A model generated the notes under the pieces. That model was given only the letters and a program-made list of their open reading frames with translations. It was not told where the DNA came from and did not search any database. From Cytobacillus oceanisediminis (lineage in GTDB: Bacteria; Bacillota; Bacilli; Bacillales; Cytobacillaceae): a DNA stretch of 64,000 bases. Location of the stretch: the NCBI RefSeq assembly GCF_003182355.1, contig NZ_QGTW01000010.1:1-64000 (forward strand), written 5' to 3'. Made by a program: the position numbers and the translations under genes. This document shows positions 28,717 to 37,114 of this stretch, piece by piece (within the stretch, counting starts at the first letter, position 1; each line of letters starts with the position of its first letter).

Positions 28717-29676
28717 CTACGATTTTGCTTTGCGAAACTCAGAGGCAATATTATTTATAATATCCTGAACTGGGAGAATTTCTTTAATTTCCGCAACGCG
28801 GGAGCCGGCAAAAACCAGGCCGTTTTCTACGTCGCCGCCAACGGATTTTAGCAGTGAATCCAGTGTACAAAAACGGTATGAGCAGTTTTTTAAACAATCA
28901 TGGCATTTGTGTATTTTCAGTTTATCTGTACCGGCGATAAGATTTGTAAACTTGTTTTTTATGGCTCTTCCCTGCAGTCCCACAGTGGTCTTTACCAGTA
29001 CAGTATCGCCTTCCTGGGCACTTACATATCTTTCTTTAAATGATAATGGGGCATCACATTCCTCGCTTGCAACAAACCGCGTTCCTATTTGTACACCGGA
29101 AGCTCCCATATCCAGGGCTTTTGCAAGATCCTTTCCTGTTAAAATACCACCGGCTGCAATGACGGGGATATTTACTGCTTTAACAACCTCTGGCAGAATA
29201 TCAAATAATGGCTTGTCTGTTCCCAAATGTCCGCCTGCCTCGTGCCCTTCCACTACCACAGCCGATGCACCCAGCCTTTCCGAAAGCCGTGCAAGCTTTG
29301 CAGAAGAAACAATCGAAATGACCGGCACTTCATATTCCTTTCCCCATGTATACATGTCACGTGAGATACCTGCGCCCGAAATAATGAAATCGACTTTTTC
29401 TTCCAATGCGGCTTTCATTTTTTCTGCAAAATCATTCATGGCGAATAGCACATTTACACCTATATAGCCAGCCTCCGTTTTTAATTGGTTCCGGGCCTTT
29501 TTTATATGCATTCTTAATTCTTCTGTGGAAATGCCAGTACCGGAGATAATTCCAATTCCTCCCGCATTCGCAACTGCTGATGCAAGTCCGCTAAGAGAGA
29601 TGCCTACCCCCATGCCTCCTTGAAGAATGGGAACCCTGGGCTTCATATGGCCGATTTGTAATTGTGGCAGATTCAT
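28717..29676 (-). CDS. Nitronate monooxygenase / FabK-like flavoprotein
   Basis: 319 residues, FMN-binding TIM barrel. It begins with RVPILQGGMGVGISLSGLASAVANAGG (cited in part: PILQGGMGVGISLSG), has the catalytic His segment VEGHEAGGHLGTDK near 145-158, phosphate-binding VIAAGGILTG, and GVQIGTRFVASEEC. This superfamily contains nitronate monooxygenases and the enoyl-ACP reductase FabK. Four Cys residues near 255-270 (HKCHDCLKNC, FCTLDS) suggest a metal or Fe-S site not typical of the classical enzymes. The substrate is uncertain. It is encoded opposite to aspS and tcdA. Confidence 0.82.
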   Translation of the reverse strand: MNLPQLQIGHMKPRVPILQGGMGVGISLSGLASAVANAGGIGIISGTGISTEELRMHIKKARNQLKTEAGYIGVNVLFAMNDFAEKMKAALEEKVDFIISGAGISRDMYTWGKEYEVPVISIVSSAKLARLSERLGASAVVVEGHEAGGHLGTDKPLFDILPEVVKAVNIPVIAAGGILTGKDLAKALDMGASGVQIGTRFVASEECDAPLSFKERYVSAQEGDTVLVKTTVGLQGRAIKNKFTNLIAGTDKLKIHKCHDCLKNCSYRFCTLDSLLKSVGGDVENGLVFAGSRVAEIKEILPVQDIINNIASEFRKAKS

Positions 29677-29914
29677 TGTTCAACCTCTTTTCTAAATTTT
29701 ATTAGTACGTCTGAGGGCATCTTAGCATTAAATTTTAAAAAAAGATGTGACTTTTATTACCTAGTCATATAACTTGATGACTAAATTTGGGTTATTTTAT
29801 CATTATTAATCCTATAGAACTACTTGTTTTAATATTGAAGTATGATATATTCATTATCGGGTAATAGATAATGAATGCTTTACTTTTTAATAACTTGTTA
29901 TGGAGTTGATATAA

Positions 29915-30676
29915 ATGCTTCACCAATTTTCAAGAAATGAATTGGCTATTGGCAAGGAAGGCCTTGAAATTATGAAAGACAGTACGGTTGCTGTCCTTGG
30001 AATCGGAGGGGTAGGTTCCTTTGCAGCTGAAGCACTAGCCCGTTCCGGGGTTGGCCGGCTTGTGCTTGTAGACAAAGATGATGTGGATATTACAAATGTT
30101 AACCGGCAGGTCATCGCTTTGTTATCAACCGTAGGAAAACCAAAAGTTGAATTGATGAAGGAAAGAATTATGGATATTAATCCTGACTGTGAAGTGATTG
30201 CTCTGAAAATGTTTTATACTGAGGAAACCTATGAGCAATTCTTTGATTATGGCTTGGATTTTGTGGTAGACGCATCTGATACGATTTCTTACAAAATTCA
30301 TTTAATTAGAGAATGTCTGAATAGGAATATTCCGATGATTTCCAGCATGGGTGCTGCAAACAAAATGGATCCAACGAGGTTCCAGGTTGCTGATATATTT
30401 AAAACGCATACTGACCCAATTGCGAAGGTCATCCGGACACGCTTGCGAAAAGAAGGAATCCGCAAAGGAATCCCGGTTGTATTCTCAGATGAAAGCCCAA
30501 TCGTCATCCGAGAAGATGTCCGTAAAACAGTCGGAAAAGATGATGCCGAAATCAGAAAAGCAAAGATGCCTCCATCTTCAAACGCATTTGTCCCATCTGT
30601 CGCTGGACTAATCATGGCGAGCTATGTAGTAAGACAGCTATTAAGGGATATTAAAATTTCACGTGTGAATGACTGA
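29915..30676 (+). CDS. tcdA: tRNA threonylcarbamoyladenosine dehydratase TcdA
   Basis: 253 residues, E1/ThiF/MoeB family. The nucleotide-binding motif GIGGVGSFAAEALARSG is near 29-45, followed by VDKDDVDITNVNRQ, and the adenylation region has DASDTISYK. TcdA dehydrates t6A37 of ANN-decoding tRNAs to cyclic t6A with ATP. B. subtilis yrvM occupies this place, downstream of 6S RNA. It has its own terminator immediately after. Confidence 0.95.
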   Translation: MLHQFSRNELAIGKEGLEIMKDSTVAVLGIGGVGSFAAEALARSGVGRLVLVDKDDVDITNVNRQVIALLSTVGKPKVELMKERIMDINPDCEVIALKMFYTEETYEQFFDYGLDFVVDASDTISYKIHLIRECLNRNIPMISSMGAANKMDPTRFQVADIFKTHTDPIAKVIRTRLRKEGIRKGIPVVFSDESPIVIREDVRKTVGKDDAEIRKAKMPPSSNAFVPSVAGLIMASYVVRQLLRDIKISRVND

Positions 30677-30706
30677 AAAAGACCGGCTGGGTAAGCCGGT
30701 CTTTTT
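30677..30706 (+). terminator. Terminator after tcdA
   Basis: AAAGACCGGCT and AGCCGGTCTTT form an 11-bp stem with loop GGGTA and a T-run. Confidence 0.9.
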
Positions 30707-30795
30707 GTGAAGGGCTAGAGTTTTAGTATGGAGTTTTGGAGGCTAAACCAATAGGGCACATGATAGTTGCTGGACATAACCGAAGCAGCTTGCGC

Positions 30796-31060
30796 ACGTA
30801 AACGTGCATAAAAAGGATAACCCCATACGCAAGCAGGAAGAGTCTGCGTCTAAATTTTTTGATCTTGCTCACAAACATAGTATCCGCGCGTAATGACCAG
30901 AAACTAGCGCGTAAAAGGGATAACCCGGGCGTAAGTAGGAAGAGCCCACGCCTAGCTTGCTGATCTCCGCGCACAAACGAAGCCGACGCGCGTAAAAAGG
31001 AAAGATCCGCCCGCAAAGGAAAAAATCCGCGCCTAAAATTGTTGAACTCAGCCAGCAAAT
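30796..31060. repeat. Degenerate ~20.6-bp-period array with a 102-bp higher-order period
   Basis: Anchors resembling GCGTAA or GCCTAA fall at 30806, 30827, 30848, 30869, 30888, 30909, 30929, 30950, 30971, 30990, 31011, 31031 and 31053. Units five apart are most alike (AAAAAGGATAACC at 30810 with AAAAGGGATAACC at 30913; GGAAGAGTC at 30836 with GGAAGAGCC at 30938), giving a 102-bp supercycle. It fills most of the gap between convergent tcdA and the RsfA-like gene. The minus-strand ORF across it is a by-product of the repeat. Confidence 0.8.
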
Positions 31061-31146
31061 AAAGCCACCTTGGAATGAATCCAGAAATTCACGCCCGAAA
31101 AGAAAACGATCCCTCGGAACATTCCCCCTGAAAATATCCAGCTCTT

Positions 31147-31668
31147 TTAATGAACAGCTCTTTTATCCTCTATACCCTCTTGTTTAAGCAAATGATCGGC
31201 TTCTTTCAGGATCCCGGTCATCTCTTCGTATTGCAGAAGCTCTTTTTCAAATGCTTTTCTCTTATCATCAAGGTTGATTTTTAACTGTTCATTCAACAAC
31301 TTTAATTGGGCATGTTCTTCATTCAGCAGTTTATTTTGTTTAAGCAGTTCAGAATCGGGCTGTGTTTTTGCAAAATTCTTTAAGAAGCGAATGACTTGGT
31401 CCAAGCTTGTAAGGGGAGCAGTTTTGAAATCATTGCTTGACTGCTTGACCGTATTGCCGCTTGAATCAACTTCAGCTGCTGGTAAAGAACTTTCTCTTTT
31501 TAATACAGCGTTCCAGCGATATTGGCATGCCGAAACTGTCCGTCCGAGTTCACTGCTCGCTTTTTTGAAAGCTGATGCTTTAGAATCGCCATTGGATGTA
31601 TACTCAAGGACCGTTTCTTTTAAAAACTTATCCTCCTCTGGTTTCCATAAGTCTTTCCGTTCCTTCAT
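31147..31668 (-). CDS. RsfA/YlbO-family Myb-like transcriptional regulator
   Basis: 173 residues from the ATG at 31668 (GAGGTGG 9 bp upstream). The N-terminal SANT/Myb-like DNA-binding domain is DLWKPEEDKFLKETVLEY...GRTVSACQYRWNAVLK, with the usual spaced tryptophans. A Ser/Asn-rich linker and a C-terminal coiled coil (LLKQNKLLNEEHAQLKLLNEQ) follow. RsfA and YlbO of B. subtilis are forespore and mother-cell regulators of this family. The target is unknown. It converges with tcdA across the repeat array. Confidence 0.82.
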   Translation of the reverse strand: MKERKDLWKPEEDKFLKETVLEYTSNGDSKASAFKKASSELGRTVSACQYRWNAVLKRESSLPAAEVDSSGNTVKQSSNDFKTAPLTSLDQVIRFLKNFAKTQPDSELLKQNKLLNEEHAQLKLLNEQLKINLDDKRKAFEKELLQYEEMTGILKEADHLLKQEGIEDKRAVH

Positions 31669-31847
31669 TCCATTCACCACCTCGAAAATACGATTATAAC
31701 TATAGGCTTATCGTCACCCTTATAAATGAAAATATTCCATTCTCAGAAGGTGAAAGGTAAAATAGCAAATAGAGTAAAATGAAGTGATTTTCCCTATATT
31801 AAAGTGATCTGAAAAGCCGAACTTTAAAGAGTGAGAGGAGAATATAA

Positions 31848-32774
31848 ATGGATACCCTCGTGGAAATACAGGATGTTACAAAAGTAATTAAAAGGAGGAC
31901 GATAATTAATTCTGTCAGTTTTGAAGTGAAAAAAGGTGAGGTATTTGGGTTCCTGGGTCCCAACGGTGCCGGTAAAACGACAACCATTCGCATGATGGTT
32001 GGCTTGATAGGCATTACATCAGGTGATATTAAAATACTTGGAAGCAGCATCAAAACTGATTTTGAAAAAGCAATTTCTCATATAGGAGCGATTGTAGAGA
32101 ATCCTGAAATGTATAAGTTTTTGTCGGGTTATCAGAATCTCGTCCATTATGCACGGCTGTCAAAAGGAGTTACTAAGGAGAAGATAGAAGAGACGGTTGA
32201 GCTGGTGGGTCTGACTGATCGTATACATGATAAGGTTAGGACCTACTCTCTTGGTATGAGACAGAGGCTTGGATTGGCACAATGTTTATTGCATGATCCT
32301 AAAATCCTTATATTGGATGAACCTACAAATGGGCTGGATCCAGCTGGAATAAGAGAGATTCGGGATCACTTAAGGATGCTGGCAAGGGAACGTGATATGG
32401 CAGTCATCGTATCAAGCCATTTATTATCCGAGATGGAAATGATGTGTGATCGGATCGGCATTATTCAAAATGGAAAGCTGATTGATGTTCAGCACATCAA
32501 TGATTTTGTACAGGGAGAAGAAAAGATTTATGAAATAGAAGTGGACCATCCTGAGAAAGCCGTCAGTTTATTAAAAGGTGCACAGCCTCACATTTCTGTC
32601 CAGCTAACAGAAAATAGTGTGCTTCTGCCTCTTGTCCGTGATGATATACCGAACCTGATTAAGAATTTTGTTCAAGCAGATATTAATATATTTGCTGTCC
32701 GTGAAGTAGCTAGAACACTTGAGGATCGCTTCCTGGAAGTAACGGAATACAAGGAGGATGCCGGCAATGCTTAG
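31848..32774 (+). CDS. ABC transporter ATP-binding protein (BcrA/NatA type)
   Basis: 308 residues. Walker A GPNGAGKTT near 41-49, Q-loop region, ABC signature YSLGMRQRLGLAQ near 134-146, Walker B ILILDEPTNGLDP, and H-loop SSHLLSEME. The C-terminal domain (about 215-308) is of the BcrA type, common in bacitracin- and drug-export ABC systems. GAGAGGAG lies before the ATG. It overlaps the next gene by 8 bp and forms an exporter with it. The B. subtilis locus lacks this pair as far as I recall. Confidence 0.92.
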   Translation: MDTLVEIQDVTKVIKRRTIINSVSFEVKKGEVFGFLGPNGAGKTTTIRMMVGLIGITSGDIKILGSSIKTDFEKAISHIGAIVENPEMYKFLSGYQNLVHYARLSKGVTKEKIEETVELVGLTDRIHDKVRTYSLGMRQRLGLAQCLLHDPKILILDEPTNGLDPAGIREIRDHLRMLARERDMAVIVSSHLLSEMEMMCDRIGIIQNGKLIDVQHINDFVQGEEKIYEIEVDHPEKAVSLLKGAQPHISVQLTENSVLLPLVRDDIPNLIKNFVQADINIFAVREVARTLEDRFLEVTEYKEDAGNA

Positions 32775-33726
32775 GCTAATACAAAATGAATGGATGAAAA
32801 TATTTAGGCGTTCAGGCACATATGTTATGTTAGGCATGCTCTTAATCATGACGACTGTTGCCGGTGCATTTATCAAATATCAGGAAAGCGGTGGGACAGT
32901 CCCGGATAATTCCGAATGGAAAAGAGGGCTGCAAACACAAAATGAAAGCTATCAAAAGCAGCTTGATGAAATGGGGGAAATGGCTCCCAGAGAAATGAAG
33001 GAACAATATCAAAGAGAAATAGCCATTAATGAATACAGGATAGAGAATGACATTTCCCCTAACCAGGATTACTCAATTTGGGGATTTGTGACAGATACCT
33101 CACAGCTTATTGAATTTGCAGGTTTGTTTACAATTATCATCGCCGGCGGAATCGTTGCGAGTGAGTTTAATTGGGGAACCATTAAGCTATTATTAATCAG
33201 GCCGATAAAAAGGGGGAAGATCCTGGCGTCAAAGTATATAACTGTTGTACTTTTCGGTTTAATGACGCTGTTCATCCTCTTTGCGTATTCAGCGATTCTT
33301 GGGGTGCTTCTTTTTGGAATGCCGGAGAAAGCAGCGCCTTATTTGAACTATTACAATGGTACCGTTAAAGAACAAAGCATGGCTATTCATTTGATTATCT
33401 TCTACGGCCTGAAATCAATTAATATGCTTATGCTTGCAACGATGGCCTTTATGATTTCAGCTGTTTTTAGAAACAGTTCACTTGCGATTGGACTTTCCTT
33501 ATTTCTTATGTTTATGGGAGGTCAGGTTACAAGGCTGATTTCAATGAAATTTGACTGGGCAAAGTATAGCCTATTTGCCAATACTGATCTTTTGCAATAT
33601 TTTGAAGGAGTTCCTATGGTACAAGGTATGACACTAGGCTTTTCGATCATGATGATTTTCATATATTTTCTGTTTTTCCAGGCTCTTGCTTTTTATGTGT
33701 TTAAAAAGAGGGATGTCGCTGCGTAA
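32767..33726 (+). CDS. ABC transporter permease (ABC-2 type)
   Basis: 319 residues. The ATG at 32767 lies 9 bp after AAGGAGG; an ATG nine bases earlier abuts that box. About six membrane helices, with a long extracytoplasmic loop (about 40-115) rich in Gln, Glu and Met, then FTIIIAGGIVASEFNWGTIKLLLIRPIKRGKIL, the typical ABC-2 permease block (in part: SEFNWGTIKLLLIRP). Partner of the ATPase encoded just upstream. Substrate unknown; drugs, peptides or sodium are possible. Confidence 0.88.
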   Translation: MLRLIQNEWMKIFRRSGTYVMLGMLLIMTTVAGAFIKYQESGGTVPDNSEWKRGLQTQNESYQKQLDEMGEMAPREMKEQYQREIAINEYRIENDISPNQDYSIWGFVTDTSQLIEFAGLFTIIIAGGIVASEFNWGTIKLLLIRPIKRGKILASKYITVVLFGLMTLFILFAYSAILGVLLFGMPEKAAPYLNYYNGTVKEQSMAIHLIIFYGLKSINMLMLATMAFMISAVFRNSSLAIGLSLFLMFMGGQVTRLISMKFDWAKYSLFANTDLLQYFEGVPMVQGMTLGFSIMMIFIYFLFFQALAFYVFKKRDVAA

Positions 33727-33823
33727 AAGAAAGGGAATGCTGTATTAACGATTTGGACCTATTGAGAGGCAGGTATGTGATGCCAGCAAAAATCCTGACT
33801 CGATAAAATGTTTTTTTGGTTAA

Positions 33824-33875
33824 GTTGATGATATTTGTAGTGAGTAGAAGATACATTGGCGGAGTTGATGATAAG
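33824..33875. repeat. Degenerate 20-bp-period array, GTTGATGATAT type (3 units)
   Basis: Units at 33824 (GTTGATGATAT), 33844 (GTAGAAGATAC) and 33864 (GTTGATGATAA) are exactly 20 bp apart and match the array at 15.7 kb. The rest of the 33.73-34.04 kb gap is AT-rich with no gene seen. Confidence 0.65.
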
Positions 33876-34041
33876 TTTCATTAACTGCAAGAAGTGAGTG
33901 TTCAATCAAAGCTTTTTATACTCTTCTCCCATTTATTCGCTTGAAAGATTATTTAATTTGACCTGCCTGCAAAAATAATTAAGTATTTCATTCAATTCTT
34001 AAGTAAAAACCAATTTTATCAGGAAAATGATATATACATCC

Positions 34042-34076
34042 AAAAAAGGGTCTGGCGTCCGCCAGACTCTTTTTAT
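34042..34076. terminator. Terminator downstream of the ABC pair
   Basis: AAAGGGTCTGGC and GCCAGACTCTTT form a 12-bp stem with one wobble around GTCC, with A-run and T-run flanks. It is suited to both strands between converging units, though it lies about 320 bp from the permease stop. Confidence 0.8.
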
Positions 34077-34081
34077 GATTT

Positions 34082-34264
34082 GGCTGTGTTAAAGCTAAAT
34101 GTTGATTTTAGCACCCTGTTGATTGGAGCGGAAGATGCGAGACTCCTGCGGGAGTGCGGATCAAAGGGAGATCCCGCAGGCGCATGTCGCCGAGGAGGCT
34201 CCTGGTTCGCCCGCGGTTCGCTGAGTGCCTGGAGCGGAAATCAACAGGCAAGTTTAACAGAACC
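34082..34264 (+). repeat. Dispersed inverted-repeat element, copy C (short form)
   Basis: GGCTGTGTTAAAGC...CTGTTGATTGGAGCGGAA at the left and GGAGCGGAAATCAACAGG...TTTAACAGAACC at the right. The core (GAGACTCCTGCGGGAG...CCCGCAGGCGC) lacks the roughly 60-bp inner block of the long form. Its right end abuts the rarA stop codon. Confidence 0.9.
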
Positions 34265-35532
34265 TAAGATTTTAAAAGCTTATCATATACTGCAGCTAAA
34301 GCCTGCTCAAATTTTCCTGTTTTCTTAGGCTGGTAATATATTTTGTTTTTAATTCTGTCAGGCAGGTATTGCTGCTTGACCCAGCCGGTTTCATAGTCAT
34401 GCGGGTATAGATAATCAATGCCTCTTCCAAGTTCTTTTGCACCTTTATAGTGTGCATCCTTTAGGTGGTCAGGGACTTCACCGCTTTTTCCTGCCCGAAT
34501 GTCTGCAAGGGCTGCATCCAATGCTTTATAGGCCGAATTGGATTTAGGGGAAAGGCAAAGTTCTATCACAGCATTGGCGAGCGGAATTCTAGCTTCCGGA
34601 AAACCGATCCTTTCCGCTGTTTTAATGGCTGCCAGGGTCCTGGCTCCAGCTTGCGGTGAGGCGAGTCCAATATCTTCATAGGCAATGACAAGCAGGCGTC
34701 TGCCGATGCTCTGGAGGTCGCCGGCTTCAATTAATCTGCCTAGATAATGCAAGGCCGCATTAACATCGCTTCCCCTGATGGATTTTTGGAAACCGGATAA
34801 TACATCATAATGGGCATCTCCATCTTTATCATGGGTGAAGCTTTTACGCTGAATGCACTCTTCAGCAATAGACAAATCAATTCTTATAATGCCGTCTTCA
34901 TCAGCTTTTGTAGACATAACAGCAAGTTCCAAAGCATTTAGCGAGCTTCTGACATCGCCATTGGATACAGTTGCAAGATGGGTTAAAGCTTCGTCGGTTA
35001 TCACGGTATCTCTATCGCCAAGGCCTCGCTCTTTATCCTTTAATGCTCTTGTCAGCGCTTCTTTTATATTTTCAACTGATAACGGCTTCAGTTCAAAAAT
35101 TTGGCATCTGCTTCTTATCGCCGGATTTATGGCATGATATGGGTTGCTTGTAGTGGCTCCAATTAACGTGATGCTGCCGTTTTCGAGATGGGGAAGCAGG
35201 AAATCCTGTTTTCCTTTATCCAGCCTATGGACTTCATCCAGCAAAAGAATAACCTTGCCCGACATTTTTGCCTCAGCTGCAACAACCTCCATATCCTTTT
35301 TATTGTTGGTAACAGCATTTAATGTTCGGAAAGCATATTTTGTACTTCCTGCTATGGCGCTCGCAATGGAGGTTTTTCCAATTCCCGGCGGTCCATATAG
35401 GATCATGGAGGACAGCTGTTTGGCCTGTACCATTCGATATATGATTTTCCCTTCAGAAACAAGATGCTCCTGTCCAATGATTTCCTCAATCGTTCTCGGC
35501 CGCATGCGAAATGCGAGAGGCTTAATGCTCAA
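34264..35532 (-). CDS. rarA: Replication-associated recombination protein A (MgsA/RarA)
   Basis: 422 residues from a TTG at 35532, 8 bp after TTGGAGTG; the GTG three codons upstream overlaps that box. AAA+ clamp-loader-like ATPase: Walker A GPPGIGKTS near 45-53, Walker B ILLLDEVHRLDKGKQDFLL, sensor GATTSNPYHAINPAIRSR with arginine finger, and the family-specific C-terminal tetramerisation domain (SFTHDKDGDAHYDVLSGF, AYEDIGLASPQAG). It acts at stalled forks. B. subtilis yrvN corresponds. Confidence 0.96.
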   Translation of the reverse strand: MSIKPLAFRMRPRTIEEIIGQEHLVSEGKIIYRMVQAKQLSSMILYGPPGIGKTSIASAIAGSTKYAFRTLNAVTNNKKDMEVVAAEAKMSGKVILLLDEVHRLDKGKQDFLLPHLENGSITLIGATTSNPYHAINPAIRSRCQIFELKPLSVENIKEALTRALKDKERGLGDRDTVITDEALTHLATVSNGDVRSSLNALELAVMSTKADEDGIIRIDLSIAEECIQRKSFTHDKDGDAHYDVLSGFQKSIRGSDVNAALHYLGRLIEAGDLQSIGRRLLVIAYEDIGLASPQAGARTLAAIKTAERIGFPEARIPLANAVIELCLSPKSNSAYKALDAALADIRAGKSGEVPDHLKDAHYKGAKELGRGIDYLYPHDYETGWVKQQYLPDRIKNKIYYQPKKTGKFEQALAAVYDKLLKS

Positions 35533-35722
35533 AGTAATCACTCCAACTTTTAACAGGCTTTTAACCTATTCATTCTTTAATACTCAGCAGGCAAAATAGC
35601 TGGTGAGCTCTTTCGCTTTATAATTTAAGATACCATAATATATCTCACTGCAAAATGAATATAGCCTTAGGGGTGTAATAATGCCCGGTCAGTGCACTCC
35701 CGCCCCTTTTCCCCCTAAAATA

Positions 35723-35731
35723 TGCTATAAT
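35723..35731 (+). promoter_or_regulatory. Extended -10 promoter for the YczE-cymR unit
   Basis: TGCTATAAT (TGn plus TATAAT at 35726-35731), about 70 bp before the first gene. No good -35 was seen, which is usual for this class. Confidence 0.6.
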
Positions 35732-35799
35732 GTCAAAAGTCTATAATATTACTAAGGAAAAAAATTTTATATACATGTCCGGCGGGGAGCGTAAGGCAC

Positions 35800-36489
35800 A
35801 TGGTTCTGAAAAATAAAGGGCAGATTGGCCCAAGGTTTTTGGTGTATTTAATCGGGCTGCTCGTCATGAGCCTTGGGATTGTTTTATTAATTATGGCTGA
35901 TATAGGGGCAACTCCCTGGGATGTACTCCATGTCGGATTGTACTACCAGCTTGGGCTGACAATTGGAAGCTGGTCAATCGTTGTAGGGATCTTGATTTTA
36001 ACGATTGCCGCACTCATTTTAAAAGAATTTCCACAGGTTGGGGCTTTTTTGAATATGGTGCTCATTGGGTTATTTATTGACTTATATTTACTATTGCCAT
36101 TTATGCATACACCGAATGCATGGGGCGGTAAGATAGCCATGTTTTCATTCGGAATTGTCACATACTGTTATGGAATGGGGCTGTATATCTCAGCACAGCT
36201 GGGTGCAGGCCCTCGGGATAGCCTGATGATCGCGTTAACTGCAAAGACTGGCTGGAAGGTCAGGAATGTGAGAGCCTTAATGGAGGTTATCGTTTTGGTC
36301 ATTGGATGGCAGCTTGGCGGGCCTGTTTTTTGGGGCACTGTTGTGCTCAGCTTATTGGTTGGCCCGATTGTTGGGGTTGCTTTGCCGCAGTGCCAGGCTT
36401 TAACCGACCGATTTTTGGCAAAGCTTAAAGATGATAGGGAAATCTATATAAATCGAATGTTGAAAGAAAAGAATAGAGGTGCCAGTTGA
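35800..36489 (+). CDS. YczE/YyaS/YitT-family membrane protein
   Basis: 229 residues with about five or six membrane helices. The start PRFLVYLIGLLVMSLGIVLLIMADIGATPWDVL and LGAGPRDSLMIALT are typical of this family, whose members are poorly characterised (YczE of B. subtilis affects lipopeptide production). GGCGGGGAG lies about 11 bp before the ATG. The stop codon overlaps the cymR start (TGATG), so the genes are translationally coupled. Confidence 0.85.
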   Translation: MVLKNKGQIGPRFLVYLIGLLVMSLGIVLLIMADIGATPWDVLHVGLYYQLGLTIGSWSIVVGILILTIAALILKEFPQVGAFLNMVLIGLFIDLYLLLPFMHTPNAWGGKIAMFSFGIVTYCYGMGLYISAQLGAGPRDSLMIALTAKTGWKVRNVRALMEVIVLVIGWQLGGPVFWGTVVLSLLVGPIVGVALPQCQALTDRFLAKLKDDREIYINRMLKEKNRGAS

Positions 36490-36908
36490 TGAAAATATCC
36501 ACTAAAGGCCGTTATGGGTTAACCATTATGATTGAATTAGCAAAAAAACATGGAGAGGGTCCTACCTCCTTGAAATCTATTGCCCAAACAAATGACTTGT
36601 CTGAGCATTACCTGGAGCAGCTCATTGCTCCGCTTCGAAACGCCGGGCTTGTTAAAAGTATCCGCGGAGCTTATGGAGGCTATATTTTGGGAAATGACCC
36701 AACAAAAATAACAGCGGGTGACATTATCAGGGTTCTGGAAGGGCCTATCAGTCCGGTAGAAGGCATTGAAGATGAAGAGCCTGCAAAGAGAGAGCTTTGG
36801 ATGCGCATTCGCGATGCGGTTAAAGATGTGCTCGATAACACGACTCTTGAAGATCTTGCGAGCCATACAGACGCAGGCGAATCGGATGCTTATATGTTTT
36901 ATATTTAG
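36489..36908 (+). CDS. cymR: CymR, Rrf2-family master regulator of cysteine metabolism
   Basis: 139 residues from the ATG at 36489 (AGAGGTG upstream). Winged-helix Rrf2 N-terminus MKISTKGRYGLTIMIELA and recognition region SEHYLEQLIAPLRNAGLV. There is no cysteine anywhere, unlike the Fe-S-binding IscR branch, which favours CymR. In B. subtilis CymR with CysK represses sulfur-uptake and methionine-to-cysteine genes. It lies directly upstream of the cysteine desulfurase, as in B. subtilis. Confidence 0.93.
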   Translation: MKISTKGRYGLTIMIELAKKHGEGPTSLKSIAQTNDLSEHYLEQLIAPLRNAGLVKSIRGAYGGYILGNDPTKITAGDIIRVLEGPISPVEGIEDEEPAKRELWMRIRDAVKDVLDNTTLEDLASHTDAGESDAYMFYI

Positions 36909-36983
36909 GCTAGTTAAATCTTATTGCTGATTTTGGCACCATGCTGATTTGGGCGGAACTCAACAGGCAGGTGTAACAGAGCT
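36908..36983 (+). repeat. Dispersed inverted-repeat element, copy D (internally deleted)
   Basis: 76 bp. Only the ends remain: GGCTAGTTAAATCTTATTGC...GCTGATTTGGGCGGAA joined directly to CTCAACAGGCAGGTGTAACAGAGC. The join falls in the GCGGAA block found near both ends of full copies, as expected from a deletion between those direct repeats. It begins at the last base of the cymR stop codon. Confidence 0.8.
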
Positions 36984-37042
36984 TATATTTAATAAAATCA
37001 AAACAAAACAGCCAGATTGGCAGCGTCTTAAAGAATTCGGCT

Positions 37043-37061
37043 GATAATGAGAATAATTCCT
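37043..37061 (+). promoter_or_regulatory. Fur-box-like sequence upstream of the desulfurase gene
   Basis: GATAATGAGAATAATTCCT matches about 14 of 19 positions of the classical GATAATGATAATCATTATC. It lies 54 bp before the cysteine desulfurase gene. The surrounding AT-richness makes a chance match quite possible. Confidence 0.25.
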
Positions 37062-37114
37062 ATTATTATAGGAAAAATGCAAGTAGCAGGACGAAAATAA
37101 GTAGGTGAAATAGA

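Noticed and set aside
30723-31058. 111-codon minus-strand ORF with RADLSFLRA-like repeats
   Set aside because: It spans the 20-bp-period array; its repetitive composition follows from the DNA repeat and there is no ribosome binding site.
30796-31060. CRISPR array
   Set aside because: Units are contiguous and degenerate with no conserved repeat/unique spacer pattern, and no cas genes are near.
31848-33726. Horizontally acquired island (ABC pair)
   Set aside because: No mobility genes, tRNA or compositional jump could be seen; presence of the pair is not enough.
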